Shown here: in pieces, positions 6,113 through 12,518 of the stretch
Layout: each line of letters begins with the position of its first letter
Numbering within the stretch: position 1 is the stretch's first letter
NCBI GenBank assembly: GCA_044870185.1
Contig: JBIOYL010000278.1
Span: 1 to 12,662 of the forward strand
Source of the DNA: JBIOYL01 sp044870185
GTDB taxonomy: Bacteria > Actinomycetota > CALGFH01
DNA: 12,662 nucleotides
Reading direction: 5' to 3'
Position numbers and translations under genes: made by a program
The notes under the pieces: generated by a model
What the model saw: the letters and a program-made list of their open reading frames with translations, nothing else
Told to the model about the DNA's origin: nothing
Databases searched by the model: none

Positions 6113-6769
6113 CTAGCTTGCGGCCCGGTGGGCCGGGCGGATGTTCGGGGTGTGGCGGAACACGTTGTCGGGGTCGAGGGCCTGCTTGACCGCGGCGAGC
6201 CGGGCGTAGGCGGCCGGGCCGAACACCGCCCGCACCCGGGCGGCGTCGGTGGTCGCCGCGTCGGCGTTGAGGTAGGTGCCGGGGAGGCATAGGGGCCGAC
6301 CGCGGCGGCGGTGGCACGCACCCAGTCCCGGTTCGCCTGATCGTCGGCGGGGCGCTCCCAGGAGTCACCACCCCGAAGTTGCCGCCGCCGCCGCGCAGCG
6401 CCCACAGCAGCTCGGGATGCTGGTCGTCGACGGCGAGCAGGCGCCCGTCGGCACAGACCAGCTCGGCGGCGAGCAGGTTGTCGCAGGACAGCCCGTAGCG
6501 GCCGGACAGCCAGCCCTGCCCGCCGCCGAGGGTGAGCCCGGCGATCCTGGTGGTGCTGACCCGCCCACCGGGGACGGCCAGGCCGTGCCGCTGGGTGGCA
6601 CGGTCCAGCTCGCCCCAGACCACGCCACCATCGGCGGTGGCGGTGCGGGCAGCCGGGTCGACCACCACCCGGCGCAGACCGGACAGGTCGACGACCAGCT
6701 CGCCGGCGATCGCCTGGCCGGCCACGCCGTGCCCGCCGCCGCGCACCGACAGCTCCAGGCCCCGGTCAT
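6113..6769 (-). pseudogene. FAD-linked oxidase (PCMH/BBE type), internal deletion and frameshifts
   Basis: The minus strand from about 6755 reads LELSVRGGGHGVAGQAIAG, DLSGLRRVVVDPAARTATAD, TRIAGLTLGGGQGWLSGRYG and LRGGGGNFGVVT. This is the FAD-binding PCMH domain of berberine-bridge-like oxidases, and the His of RGGGH is the usual covalent FAD site. At about 6360 the frame changes and the sequence jumps to WERPADDQANRDWVRATAAA. A second shift near 6285 leads to TYLNADAATTDAARVRAVFG and LAAVKQALDPDNVFRHTPNI, the BBE C terminus, ending at TAG 6113-6115. Full-length members are about 450-480 residues; some 200 residues in the middle and about 60 at the N terminus are missing. The ATG at 6767-6769 with AGGAGG upstream may be the original start, since it stands just after the hydrolase remnant. 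The product cannot be functional as written. Confidence 0.75.
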
Positions 6770-7196
6770 CGAGGTTCCCTCCTCCTGGGCCGGCCGGCTG
6801 CCGGTTGCCACCCGGTGGAGGGTGTCGGCGAGCCGGGCCGGGGCGGTCAGCATGACCGGGTGGTCGCCGTCGAGCTCGACCACGGCGGCGCCGGGCAGCC
6901 GGCTCGACATGCCCGGGTGCCAGTAGCCGGGCGGCGGTCGGCGACCTGGCTGATCACCGCGCCGCCCAGGCTGTGGCCGACCAGCACTACCGGGTCGGGG
7001 CCGGCCGCCTCCAGGGTGGCCAGGGCGGCGGCGACCAGGTGGTCGTGGCCGATCTCGGCGCGGTCCTCGCCGGGGTGGTGGTGGCCGGGCAGGGTGGGTG
7101 CCAGTACCTGGTGGCCGCGGGCCACCAGGTGGCGGGCGACCTCGTCCCAGGCCCAGCCGCCTGCCAGGAGCCGTGCACGAGCACGAACGTGGACAT
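6770..7196 (-). pseudogene. alpha/beta hydrolase, frameshifted with internal deletion
   Basis: The ATG at 7196, with GGGGAG 8 nt upstream, starts MSTFVLVHGSWQ, the HG oxyanion strand of alpha/beta hydrolases. One base is missing near 7168; the next frame continues GGWAWDEVARHLVARGHQVL, then PVVLVGHSLGGAVISQVADR, where GHSLG is the nucleophile elbow. At about 6930 there is another break, after which a third frame gives GYWHPGMSSRLPGAAVVELD, then GDHPVMLTAPARLADTLHRV with the catalytic His of GDHP. About 100-120 residues between elbow and C terminus are missing, including the acid residue. The gene starts 44 nt after the methyltransferase stop and runs into the FAD oxidase start, so the three form one operon in which only the first gene is intact. 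Confidence 0.75.
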
Positions 7197-7240
7197 CTCC
7201 CGGACTCCCCTTGGTCGGATGGTCTCGTGTGGTCTTTGGG

Positions 7241-8062
7241 CTACGGCTTGATCCCGGCGACCACGAACGCGGTCCCACCGCCGGTGAAGCAGCCGGCCCG
7301 GTCCGCCTCGGCCAGCCAGGCCCACCAGCGCTCCAGCCGCTCGGCGGGCAGCGTGCCCGCCGCCAGCAAGGCCGCGGCCGGCCCGGCGAGCAGCTGCCGG
7401 AAGAACGCCAAGCCGCTGCACACGACCTGCGGACGGACGCACACCCCGGCCAGGCCGGCCGCGGCCAGCAGCCGGGGCAGCTGGCGGCCCATCCAGCCCT
7501 GAGCCGCGTCGGCCGCCAGCGTGTGCAGCACCTGCTGGGTGGTGGCCGGGTCGGGATGGTCCAAGAACACCGTGCCCAGGTCGATCTCGAGCATGGCGAC
7601 CCGCCCGCCCGGGCGGGTGACCCGGGCCAGCTCGGCGACGGCCCGCCCGGGGTCGCCGACGTGCTGCAGCAGGGTCTCGGCGCGGCAGGCGTCGAAGCTG
7701 GCGTCGGCGAACGGCAGGGCGGTCACGTCGCCGGGCTGGAACGACGGCCGGTGGACCAGGTGGGCGCTGCGGCGGCGGGCTTCGGCGAGCATCGCCTGAC
7801 TGCTGTCGACGCCGACCGCCCGGCCGCCGGGGGCGACGCTGGCGGCCAGGTCGGCGGTGTCCTGTCCATAGCCGCAGCCGGCGTCCAAGACCACCTGCCC
7901 CGGCCGCAGGCGCAGCTCCTCCAGCAGCACCGCCTTGGCGGCCCGCAGCCCGGGCAGGGCGTTGGCGACCTCCAGGTAGCCGATGAGAGCGTCGGGATCT
8001 GTAGACGCGTCGACCGCCTCGAACTGGCTGATGGTCATGACAGGCTCGGTGGGCGACCGCAT
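7241..8062 (-). CDS. class I SAM-dependent methyltransferase
   Basis: A 273-residue methyltransferase of the Methyltransf_11/UbiE-like type. Motif I is VVLDAGCGYGQD (residues 57-68), the acidic end of strand 2 is VGVDSS (83-88), then GDVTALPFADASFDACRAET and the LLQHV and RPGGRVAMLEIDLG motifs follow. It should transfer the SAM methyl group to a small molecule; the C-terminal part (about 190-273) would form the substrate lid and gives no hint of the acceptor. The ATG at 8062 is chosen for its GGGAGGA upstream; the Met at residue 9 has no such site. It leads an operon with hydrolase and FAD-oxidase remnants, a set that suggests a former small-molecule modification cluster. The gene itself shows no damage. 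Confidence 0.9.
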   Translation of the reverse strand: MRSPTEPVMTISQFEAVDASTDPDALIGYLEVANALPGLRAAKAVLLEELRLRPGQVVLDAGCGYGQDTADLAASVAPGGRAVGVDSSQAMLAEARRRSAHLVHRPSFQPGDVTALPFADASFDACRAETLLQHVGDPGRAVAELARVTRPGGRVAMLEIDLGTVFLDHPDPATTQQVLHTLAADAAQGWMGRQLPRLLAAAGLAGVCVRPQVVCSGLAFFRQLLAGPAAALLAAGTLPAERLERWWAWLAEADRAGCFTGGGTAFVVAGIKP

Positions 8063-8219
8063 CGTCGCGTCCTCCCAGGTGTGCGTTGGTCGGTTGGCGT
8101 GGCGGGATGTCGTCGTGTCGAACGGGTTGGCGGGTCTCGCTTGTGGTCGGACCATCTGGCAGGCTAGGAAGCTGGCGGGGTGCCGCCAATCCCACGCAGT
8201 GGGGGGTTTCGGGCCGCGG

Positions 8220-8447
8220 TCAGTCCTTGACGCCGATGCCCATGGAACGGGCGGTGCCGGCGACGATCCGCCGGGCGACCCGGGCCAACGCCGCCCGGTC
8301 GGCCCGGGTCGCCTTGGACCCTGCGGCTCTGGAACGGGGAGTCGACCGGGCGGTCGAGCTGGCCGCCGCCGCGGTCGAGGCCGGCGCTGCACATCGCCGG
8401 GGCCTGCGGAGCCGAGTGGCACGCTCGTCGCCTGCGACCGCCCCGAA
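8220..8447 (-). pseudogene. ribosomal protein L11-like remnant
   Basis: The minus strand ending at TGA 8220-8222 reads ARVARRIVAGTARSMGIGVK, which closely matches the conserved C-terminal end of L11 (IAGTARSMGI-V). The preceding RAAGSKATRADRAAL could fit the linker and C-terminal domain. In another frame, around 8385-8447, QATSVPLGSA resembles the L11 N-terminal AGQATPAPPVGPALG segment, but this is weaker. The central part is absent and the frames disagree. The neighbours are not nusG, rplA or secE, so this is not the main rplK locus. It may be the wreck of an L11 paralogue. The 100 bp between it and the cyclase stop hold nothing I recognise. Confidence 0.5.
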
Positions 8448-8566
8448 CTGAGCTCGTGAGGACTCCAGGGCACGTGCTGCCTGGTACGCCAAGCCCTGGG
8501 CGAGGACCTCCTGCCGTTGGTGGATGCGCCCGCCACGACCCCGGTGCATGCCGCACGGAGGCGCTG

Positions 8567-9814
8567 TCAGCGGCGACGGGCCTCGAAGAGCCGGATCGGG
8601 CGCGTCAGGCCCGGCAGCTCGATGGGGCCCATGCCATCGAAACGCACGCCAGGAACCGAGGTCATCTCCACCACCGGCTCGCTCACCAGCACCTGGCCGC
8701 CGCGGGCATGATCCGCGATCCGGGACGCCAGGTTCACCGTCCGCCCGAAGTAATCGCCTCCCTGACGGATCACCGGCCCGGCGGCCACCCCAACGTGGGC
8801 GGGCGGCAAGCCGGCGGCCGGGACGTCCTCCACCATGTCCAGGGCCGACACCACCGCCCCCGACGGGTCCCGGAAGCGGAACATGACCCCGTCCCCGAGC
8901 CACTTCACCGGCTCCCCGCGATGCTGGCGTGGGCCGTGCTGCACGATGTCGGACAGCCTCGCCGCAAGCGCCGCGGCCTCCTCGTCGCCCCGCTCCTCGG
9001 TCAGCCGGGTGTATCCCGTTAGGTCGAGGAAGCACATCGCCGGCGGCTGCCCGGGCGGCAGCGCAACCCCTGACGCCTCCAGGGCCTGCTCGACGTGCTC
9101 GATCTGGTGCTCGGTCCAGGTCAGCTCCTGCTGGCGCCGGTAGACGGCCATGAGCGCCTCGTCCAGTAGCTCGGTGAACCCCTCGCCCGCCTCCGAGGCC
9201 AGCTCCATGGCCCGTCGCTCGCCCAGGCCCGAGCGCAGCAGCGGCATCTCGACCCCCGAGTGGTAGACCTCGGTCTCCACCAAGGCGATCCGCCGGAGCG
9301 CCTCCGCATAGACGTTCCCGAATCGCACCGAGGTCGCCTCGTCGACGAAGCCGAGCTCCATGGCCCGCCCCATCAACGAGGCGACGGGGCGCTCGGCCGC
9401 CACGACCGCATCTCCAGGCTCGGGCCGGGCGAAGCCGAAGGCCTCCACGATCCGCTGGAGTGACTCGAACGGAAGGCGCACTTCCTTGGCCAGCTCGGCA
9501 TGGGTCCGTGGGCCGCGCGCGGCCCAGCGCTCGAAGGGCCAGCTCTCACAGAATGCGAAGGACAGATGCCCCGCCTGGATGGCCTTGGCCATGCCCTCCA
9601 TCGGCAGGCCGCCCTCCTCGCATGCCCGCGCGACGCGAATCTTCAGGACGTCGACGGTCCGGAAGGGAGCCACCTGCCCCTGGCGCGGGACGAGGATGCC
9701 GTGGGTGACCAGGCGCTGGATCTCCTCTTCTCCGACGCCCGCCCTGGCGGCCAGCTCCGCGCCGGACAGCTCCTCGGACGACGGGACAATCGCTCGCAGC
9801 TCGTCGCTCATCAC
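8567..9814 (-). CDS. class III adenylate cyclase with helix-turn-helix-like regulatory N terminus
   Basis: A 415-residue cyclase making cAMP from ATP in the cytoplasm; no membrane segments. The catalytic domain (about 255-413) has all the key residues: metal-binding D264 in FLDLTGYT and D308 in KWLGDG, adenine-selecting K304 and D354 (GGDYFG), and transition-state N361 and R365 in VNLASR. Residues 15-85 resemble a MerR-type winged helix (ELAARAGVGEEEIQRLVTHG, then FRTVDVLKIR and GGLPMEGMAKAIQAG). Residues 100-245 resemble the helical autoinhibitory domain of Rv1264-type cyclases. It is likely a homodimer. A GTG (9814) directly precedes an ATG (9811); TAGGAT lies 6 nt before the GTG, pointing to a leaderless start there, while the ATG also is possible. 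Full ORF, no damage. Confidence 0.9.
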   Translation of the reverse strand: MMSDELRAIVPSSEELSGAELAARAGVGEEEIQRLVTHGILVPRQGQVAPFRTVDVLKIRVARACEEGGLPMEGMAKAIQAGHLSFAFCESWPFERWAARGPRTHAELAKEVRLPFESLQRIVEAFGFARPEPGDAVVAAERPVASLMGRAMELGFVDEATSVRFGNVYAEALRRIALVETEVYHSGVEMPLLRSGLGERRAMELASEAGEGFTELLDEALMAVYRRQQELTWTEHQIEHVEQALEASGVALPPGQPPAMCFLDLTGYTRLTEERGDEEAAALAARLSDIVQHGPRQHRGEPVKWLGDGVMFRFRDPSGAVVSALDMVEDVPAAGLPPAHVGVAAGPVIRQGGDYFGRTVNLASRIADHARGGQVLVSEPVVEMTSVPGVRFDGMGPIELPGLTRPIRLFEARRR

Positions 9815-9820
9815 GACGAC

Positions 9821-9826
9821 ATCCTA
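9821..9826 (-). promoter_or_regulatory. candidate leaderless -10 box TAGGAT of the cyclase gene
   Basis: TAGGAT on the minus strand fits TANNNT and is followed by 6 nt (GTCGTC) and then GTGATG, the alternative cyclase starts. No ribosome binding site is present, which also favours leaderless translation. The gap to the previous gene's stop (9883) is 68 bp. No good -35 element is visible. Confidence 0.45.
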
Positions 9827-9882
9827 GCCGGCAGGCTGCGCCTCTGCTGCTCGGGGCCTTCGCCGGACTCCCCGAGGTCACC

Positions 9883-10389
9883 TCAACGGATCGTGACACG
9901 ACCCGCGGTGTCCGGCGACCCGTCGGGCACCGTGTCCCAATCCAGGGTCGGGCGCCGGTAGACGACCGACCACCAGTGCGCGCCGTGCCTGCTCGGCCGC
10001 CATCCCTCGCGGACCAGCCGCTGGTGCAGCTCGTCGAACCGCGCCGTGATGGTGTCCACCCAGGCGCCCTGGTTCTGCAGGTGGTCGAGGGGCTCGCCGC
10101 GGATCACGGGGAAGGTCGCCCCAACGACCGAGTAGGCCGGCCAGCGCGGGTCGGCGCTTTGTGCCCGCCCCCCGAACCGGTAGTAGAGGGTGAACCACCC
10201 GCCCGCCAGGGTCTGGTACGCGCTCCACAGCGGCGACAGGCCGCGGACGTCTTCGGCCTCGATCTCGAGGACGTCCTCCTGCCCGGTCGTGCGGAACCAG
10301 CGGCGGCGGCCATCATCCCACCACCACCGGCCGTCCTTGGAGTAGTGCCCGGGGCCACGCGGTGGTCCGGCGTCCCGGCGCTTCCGCAT
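9883..10389 (-). CDS. hypothetical protein with Trp-rich N terminus
   Basis: A 168-residue soluble protein that I do not recognise as a named family. The N terminus (residues 13-33) reads GHYSKDGRWWWDDGRRRWFR, like the short WW-D-G-RW motifs found in many actinobacterial proteins. The rest (LSPLWSAYQTLAGGWFTLYY to the end) looks like a small alpha/beta domain that closes with GWRPSRHGAHWWSVVYRRP. No signal peptide, membrane helix or catalytic motif is seen. The ATG at 10389 has AGGTG upstream. A promoter with a perfect TTGACA lies about 100 nt upstream, so it is probably transcribed alone, downstream of and in the same direction as the aldo/keto reductase. A binding or regulatory role is only a guess. 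Confidence 0.7.
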   Translation of the reverse strand: MRKRRDAGPPRGPGHYSKDGRWWWDDGRRRWFRTTGQEDVLEIEAEDVRGLSPLWSAYQTLAGGWFTLYYRFGGRAQSADPRWPAYSVVGATFPVIRGEPLDHLQNQGAWVDTITARFDELHQRLVREGWRPSRHGAHWWSVVYRRPTLDWDTVPDGSPDTAGRVTIR

Positions 10390-10482
10390 CGCACTCACCT
10401 CGCCTCGCCGTCCGGAACCCCTTCCACCGACGATCCCGCACCCGCGCCAATGACGGCAGAGGCGATGGTCCCCCGACGAGGC

Positions 10483-10512
10483 ATCGAAGGACCCTGACGA
10501 GGGGTCTGTCAA
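10483..10512 (-). promoter_or_regulatory. candidate promoter with an inverted repeat in its spacer
   Basis: On the minus strand TTGACA (10507-10512) is followed by an 18-nt spacer and TTCGAT (10483-10488). The spacer holds GACCC (10490-10494) and GGGTC (10502-10506) separated by 7 nt, a position where a repressor or a spacer-twisting activator could bind. It would give a 5' leader of about 85-90 nt before the ATG at 10389. Confidence 0.4.
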
Positions 10513-10583
10513 GCGAACGGTGTCACTGGCGGGCCGGTGAGGCGGATGCGGGCGGAGCTTGGGGGCGGACCGTCGGATCACCA

Positions 10584-11456
10584 TCACGGGCCTGCTGGGG
10601 CGCCCGTGCTCAAGGCGTCGACTTCCGCGGCGCTCAGCCGCAGGCCGGCGGCGGCGACGTTGTGCTCCAGATGCGCGACGCTGCCAGTGCCGGGGATCGG
10701 CAGCACCGCCGGAGAGCGGGCCAGCAGCCAGGCCAGGACGACTTGCCTTGCTGTGGCGCGGTGGCGGTGGGCGACCTCCTGCACGGTCGGATTGCGGTCG
10801 AGGTCCTGGATCGGCGCCCAGGGCAGGAAGACCAGCTGCTCCTGCTCGCACAGGTCGATCAGCGAGTCCCACTTGCGGTCGCCCAGGTTGTAGCGGTTCT
10901 GGATGGAGACGATCGCGGTCAGGCGCTGAGCCCGACGCAGCTGGTCCTCGGTGACGTTGGAGAGCCCGATGTGGCGGATCTTGCCCTGCTCCCGCAGCTC
11001 GACCAGGGCACCGACCGACTCCTCCAGCGGCACCCGCGGGTCAGGGCGGTGGAGCTGGTACAACGGGATCTGCTCCAGCCTCAGGCGCCGCAGGCTGCCC
11101 TCGCAGGCCTGCTTGAGGTGCTCGGGCCGGCCGTTGGCCGGCCACCGTCCCGGCCCGGGCCGCTCCAGGCCGCCTTTGGTCGCGATCACCAGGTCGTCCG
11201 GGTACGGGTACAGGGCTTCGCCGAGCAGCGTCTCGCTGACCCCTGGACCGTAGGAGTCGGCGGTGTCGATGAAGTTGACGTCGAGCTCGACAGCCCGGCG
11301 CAGCACCGCCTTGGCCTGGTCGCGGTCCGGCGGCTCGCCCCAGATGCCGGCTCCGGTGATGCGCATGGCGCCGAAGCCGAGCCGGTTGACGGTGAGGTCA
11401 CCGCCGAGGTCGATCGTTCCGGCAGCGCTTGCGGTCACGGATGCCTGGTCGGCCAT
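10584..11456 (-). CDS. aldo/keto reductase
   Basis: A 290-residue NADPH-dependent oxidoreductase with the TIM-barrel of the aldo/keto reductase superfamily. The catalytic tetrad is complete: D64 and Y69 in NFIDTADSYG, K94 in IATKGG and H136 in LYQLHRPDP. Cofactor-binding segments GLSNV, IQNRYNL and the C-terminal IPGTGSVAHLEHNVAA are present. It belongs with the YdbC-like bacterial reductases; the substrate is an unknown aldehyde or ketone. The ATG at 11456 has GAGGAG 8 nt upstream. Upstream on the other strand is a recombinase remnant; downstream the hypothetical gene seems to have its own promoter. No damage is seen. Its real substrate or regulator cannot be told from context. Confidence 0.92.
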   Translation of the reverse strand: MADQASVTASAAGTIDLGGDLTVNRLGFGAMRITGAGIWGEPPDRDQAKAVLRRAVELDVNFIDTADSYGPGVSETLLGEALYPYPDDLVIATKGGLERPGPGRWPANGRPEHLKQACEGSLRRLRLEQIPLYQLHRPDPRVPLEESVGALVELREQGKIRHIGLSNVTEDQLRRAQRLTAIVSIQNRYNLGDRKWDSLIDLCEQEQLVFLPWAPIQDLDRNPTVQEVAHRHRATARQVVLAWLLARSPAVLPIPGTGSVAHLEHNVAAAGLRLSAAEVDALSTGAPAGP

Positions 11457-11622
11457 GAGCAGAGCTCCTCGTGGTCGTGTGGTTGGCAACACCTTCCAGC
11501 TTGCCGGCGACAGCATGGACACGCATCACACGAGCGCCCAGGGTCATGCGCGTCGGCATAGGGCACGCGCAGCAGGTCGGCCTTCGGGGCCGGCAGCCTC
11601 CCAGAAGACCAGTGCGGCCAGC

Positions 11623-11916
11623 GGGGTCCAGCGGCTGAGCGGCAAGATCGCCGAGCTGCGCGTGCGCCACGACGAGCTCGGTATGGCGCCGGCGGCCGTC
11701 AACCTCCGGCCGCCCAGCCGCCAGGAGCTGGCCGACCTGGCCGCGCAGGTCCGATTCGCGGTGCAGACTGGGCCGATGCCGACCCGCAAGAAGGTCGTCC
11801 ACGCCCTGGTCCACGAGGTCGGGGTCGAAAGCTGCGCCAGCATCATCCCGGTCTCCCGCGTGCCGGCGGCGTTGCCGCCGGCATCCGGGGCATCCGGCGG
11901 GGGGTTCGTGCAATGA
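11623..11916 (+). pseudogene. serine recombinase (resolvase/invertase-type) C-terminal remnant
   Basis: About 95 residues read QRLSGKIAELRVRHDELGMA, then QELADLAAQVRFAVQTGPMP and TRKKVVHALVHEVGVESCAS followed by IIPVSRVP. This matches the C-terminal coiled-coil and tail of large serine recombinases, where the family pattern is K-LLQALV-EIRVE-R-AI-P-FRVP. The catalytic resolvase domain and the zinc-ribbon recombinase domain are absent; upstream of about 11620 no likeness continues, and the nearest intact gene is the aldo/keto reductase on the other strand. It ends at TGA 11914-11916, only 9 bp from the 3' end of tRNA-Lys. This looks like the last piece of an element once integrated beside the tRNA. 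Confidence 0.65.
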
Positions 11917-11925
11917 CCCAGTCGG

Positions 11926-11998
11926 TGCGCCGCCAGGGACTCGAACCCCGAACCGTTGCCTTAAGAGGGCACTGCTCTGCCAATTGAGCTAGCGGCGC
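11926..11998 (-). tRNA. tRNA-Lys (anticodon CTT)
   Basis: A 73-nt cloverleaf on the minus strand. The acceptor GCGCCGC (11992-11998) pairs with GCGGCGC (11927-11933). The D arm is GCTC/GAGC, the anticodon loop CTCTTAA gives CTT, the T arm has loop TTCGAGT, and the discriminator is A. The anticodon stem GTGCC/GGCAA has four pairs and a G-A mismatch at 27/43. CCA is not encoded. A TAGTCT box lies at 12009-12014 just upstream. The 3' end faces the serine recombinase remnant. Confidence 0.93.
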
Positions 11999-12165
11999 GA
12001 GCGCGCGCAGACTACCAGACGGGTGAGCGCGTCGCGAGGCCCCGTGCCGCGGCGGCCGCAAAGGCGTCGGCCGCGTCACCTGGTCACCCTACACGGCGCG
12101 CCCGAGGCGCGCTGCACGGCCGGGCTCCTGTAGCGAGGCGCGATCATGCGACGAGGAGGATCGGC

Positions 12166-12477
12166 ATGCTCCTGGGGCCTCCCCTGACCGCCCGCTCAGG
12201 CGATGGCTCGGCATAGCGGCCGGCTGCGGGCAGGGATCGGCCGGCTGCGGCAGGCGGATGGCCGGTCCTGCAGACGGCGGTGGCCGCGGCCAGCACGTGC
12301 GGCGTGCCCTGGAGCTCCTGCTCGGGATCGCCGTCGGTGTGGCCGTGGCCGACCTGCTCAGTAGGCTGATCGCCGCCACGCCGCTACGCATCGCGGTGGT
12401 CGTCCTCCAGCGAGCTGGCCGACGTGCTGGAGGAGACCGCAGCCGCGCTGGAGCGGTCCCACCTGCTAGGGTGCTGA
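12166..12477 (+). pseudogene. FUSC-type transporter (aromatic acid exporter-like) remnant with several deletions
   Basis: ATG 12166 with AGGAGG 6 nt upstream opens a frame that hits TAG at 12214-12216. The same frame continues with GGWPVLQTAVAAAS (about 12253-12295), the typical first membrane segment of FUSC proteins. Another frame then gives RRALELLLGIAVGVAVADLL followed by SRLI (about 12300-12370), a later FUSC segment, after which the first frame returns with SSELADVLEETAAALERSHL to TGA 12475-12477, resembling the C-terminal end. A full protein is 350-400 or more residues, so most is missing in at least two internal losses. FUSC proteins export aromatic acids or similar compounds at the inner membrane; this copy cannot. 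The assignment rests on the two membrane segments; the C-terminal match is weaker. Confidence 0.55.
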
Positions 12478-12518
12478 CGGACGGGCGCATCTCCTGACGA
12501 GCCTCCAGGAGGAGCTGC

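Noticed and set aside
5806..6405. N-terminal extension of the DUF3500 gene in an open frame
   Set aside because: It includes the antisense-frame view of the FAD-oxidase remnant and has no DUF3500 likeness; the 5805 start matches the family.
6815..8167. Long plus-strand open frame of 450 codons
   Set aside because: Antisense shadow of the methyltransferase operon; Gln/Gly/Arg-rich low-complexity translation typical of GC-rich noncoding frames.
8191..8203. Hairpin CCCAC-GCA-GTGGG as a terminator
   Set aside because: Only 5 bp of stem and no T run on either strand after it.
10362..11561. Long plus-strand open frame of 399 codons
   Set aside because: Antisense to the aldo/keto reductase, whose catalytic tetrad is complete; the shadow has no domain.
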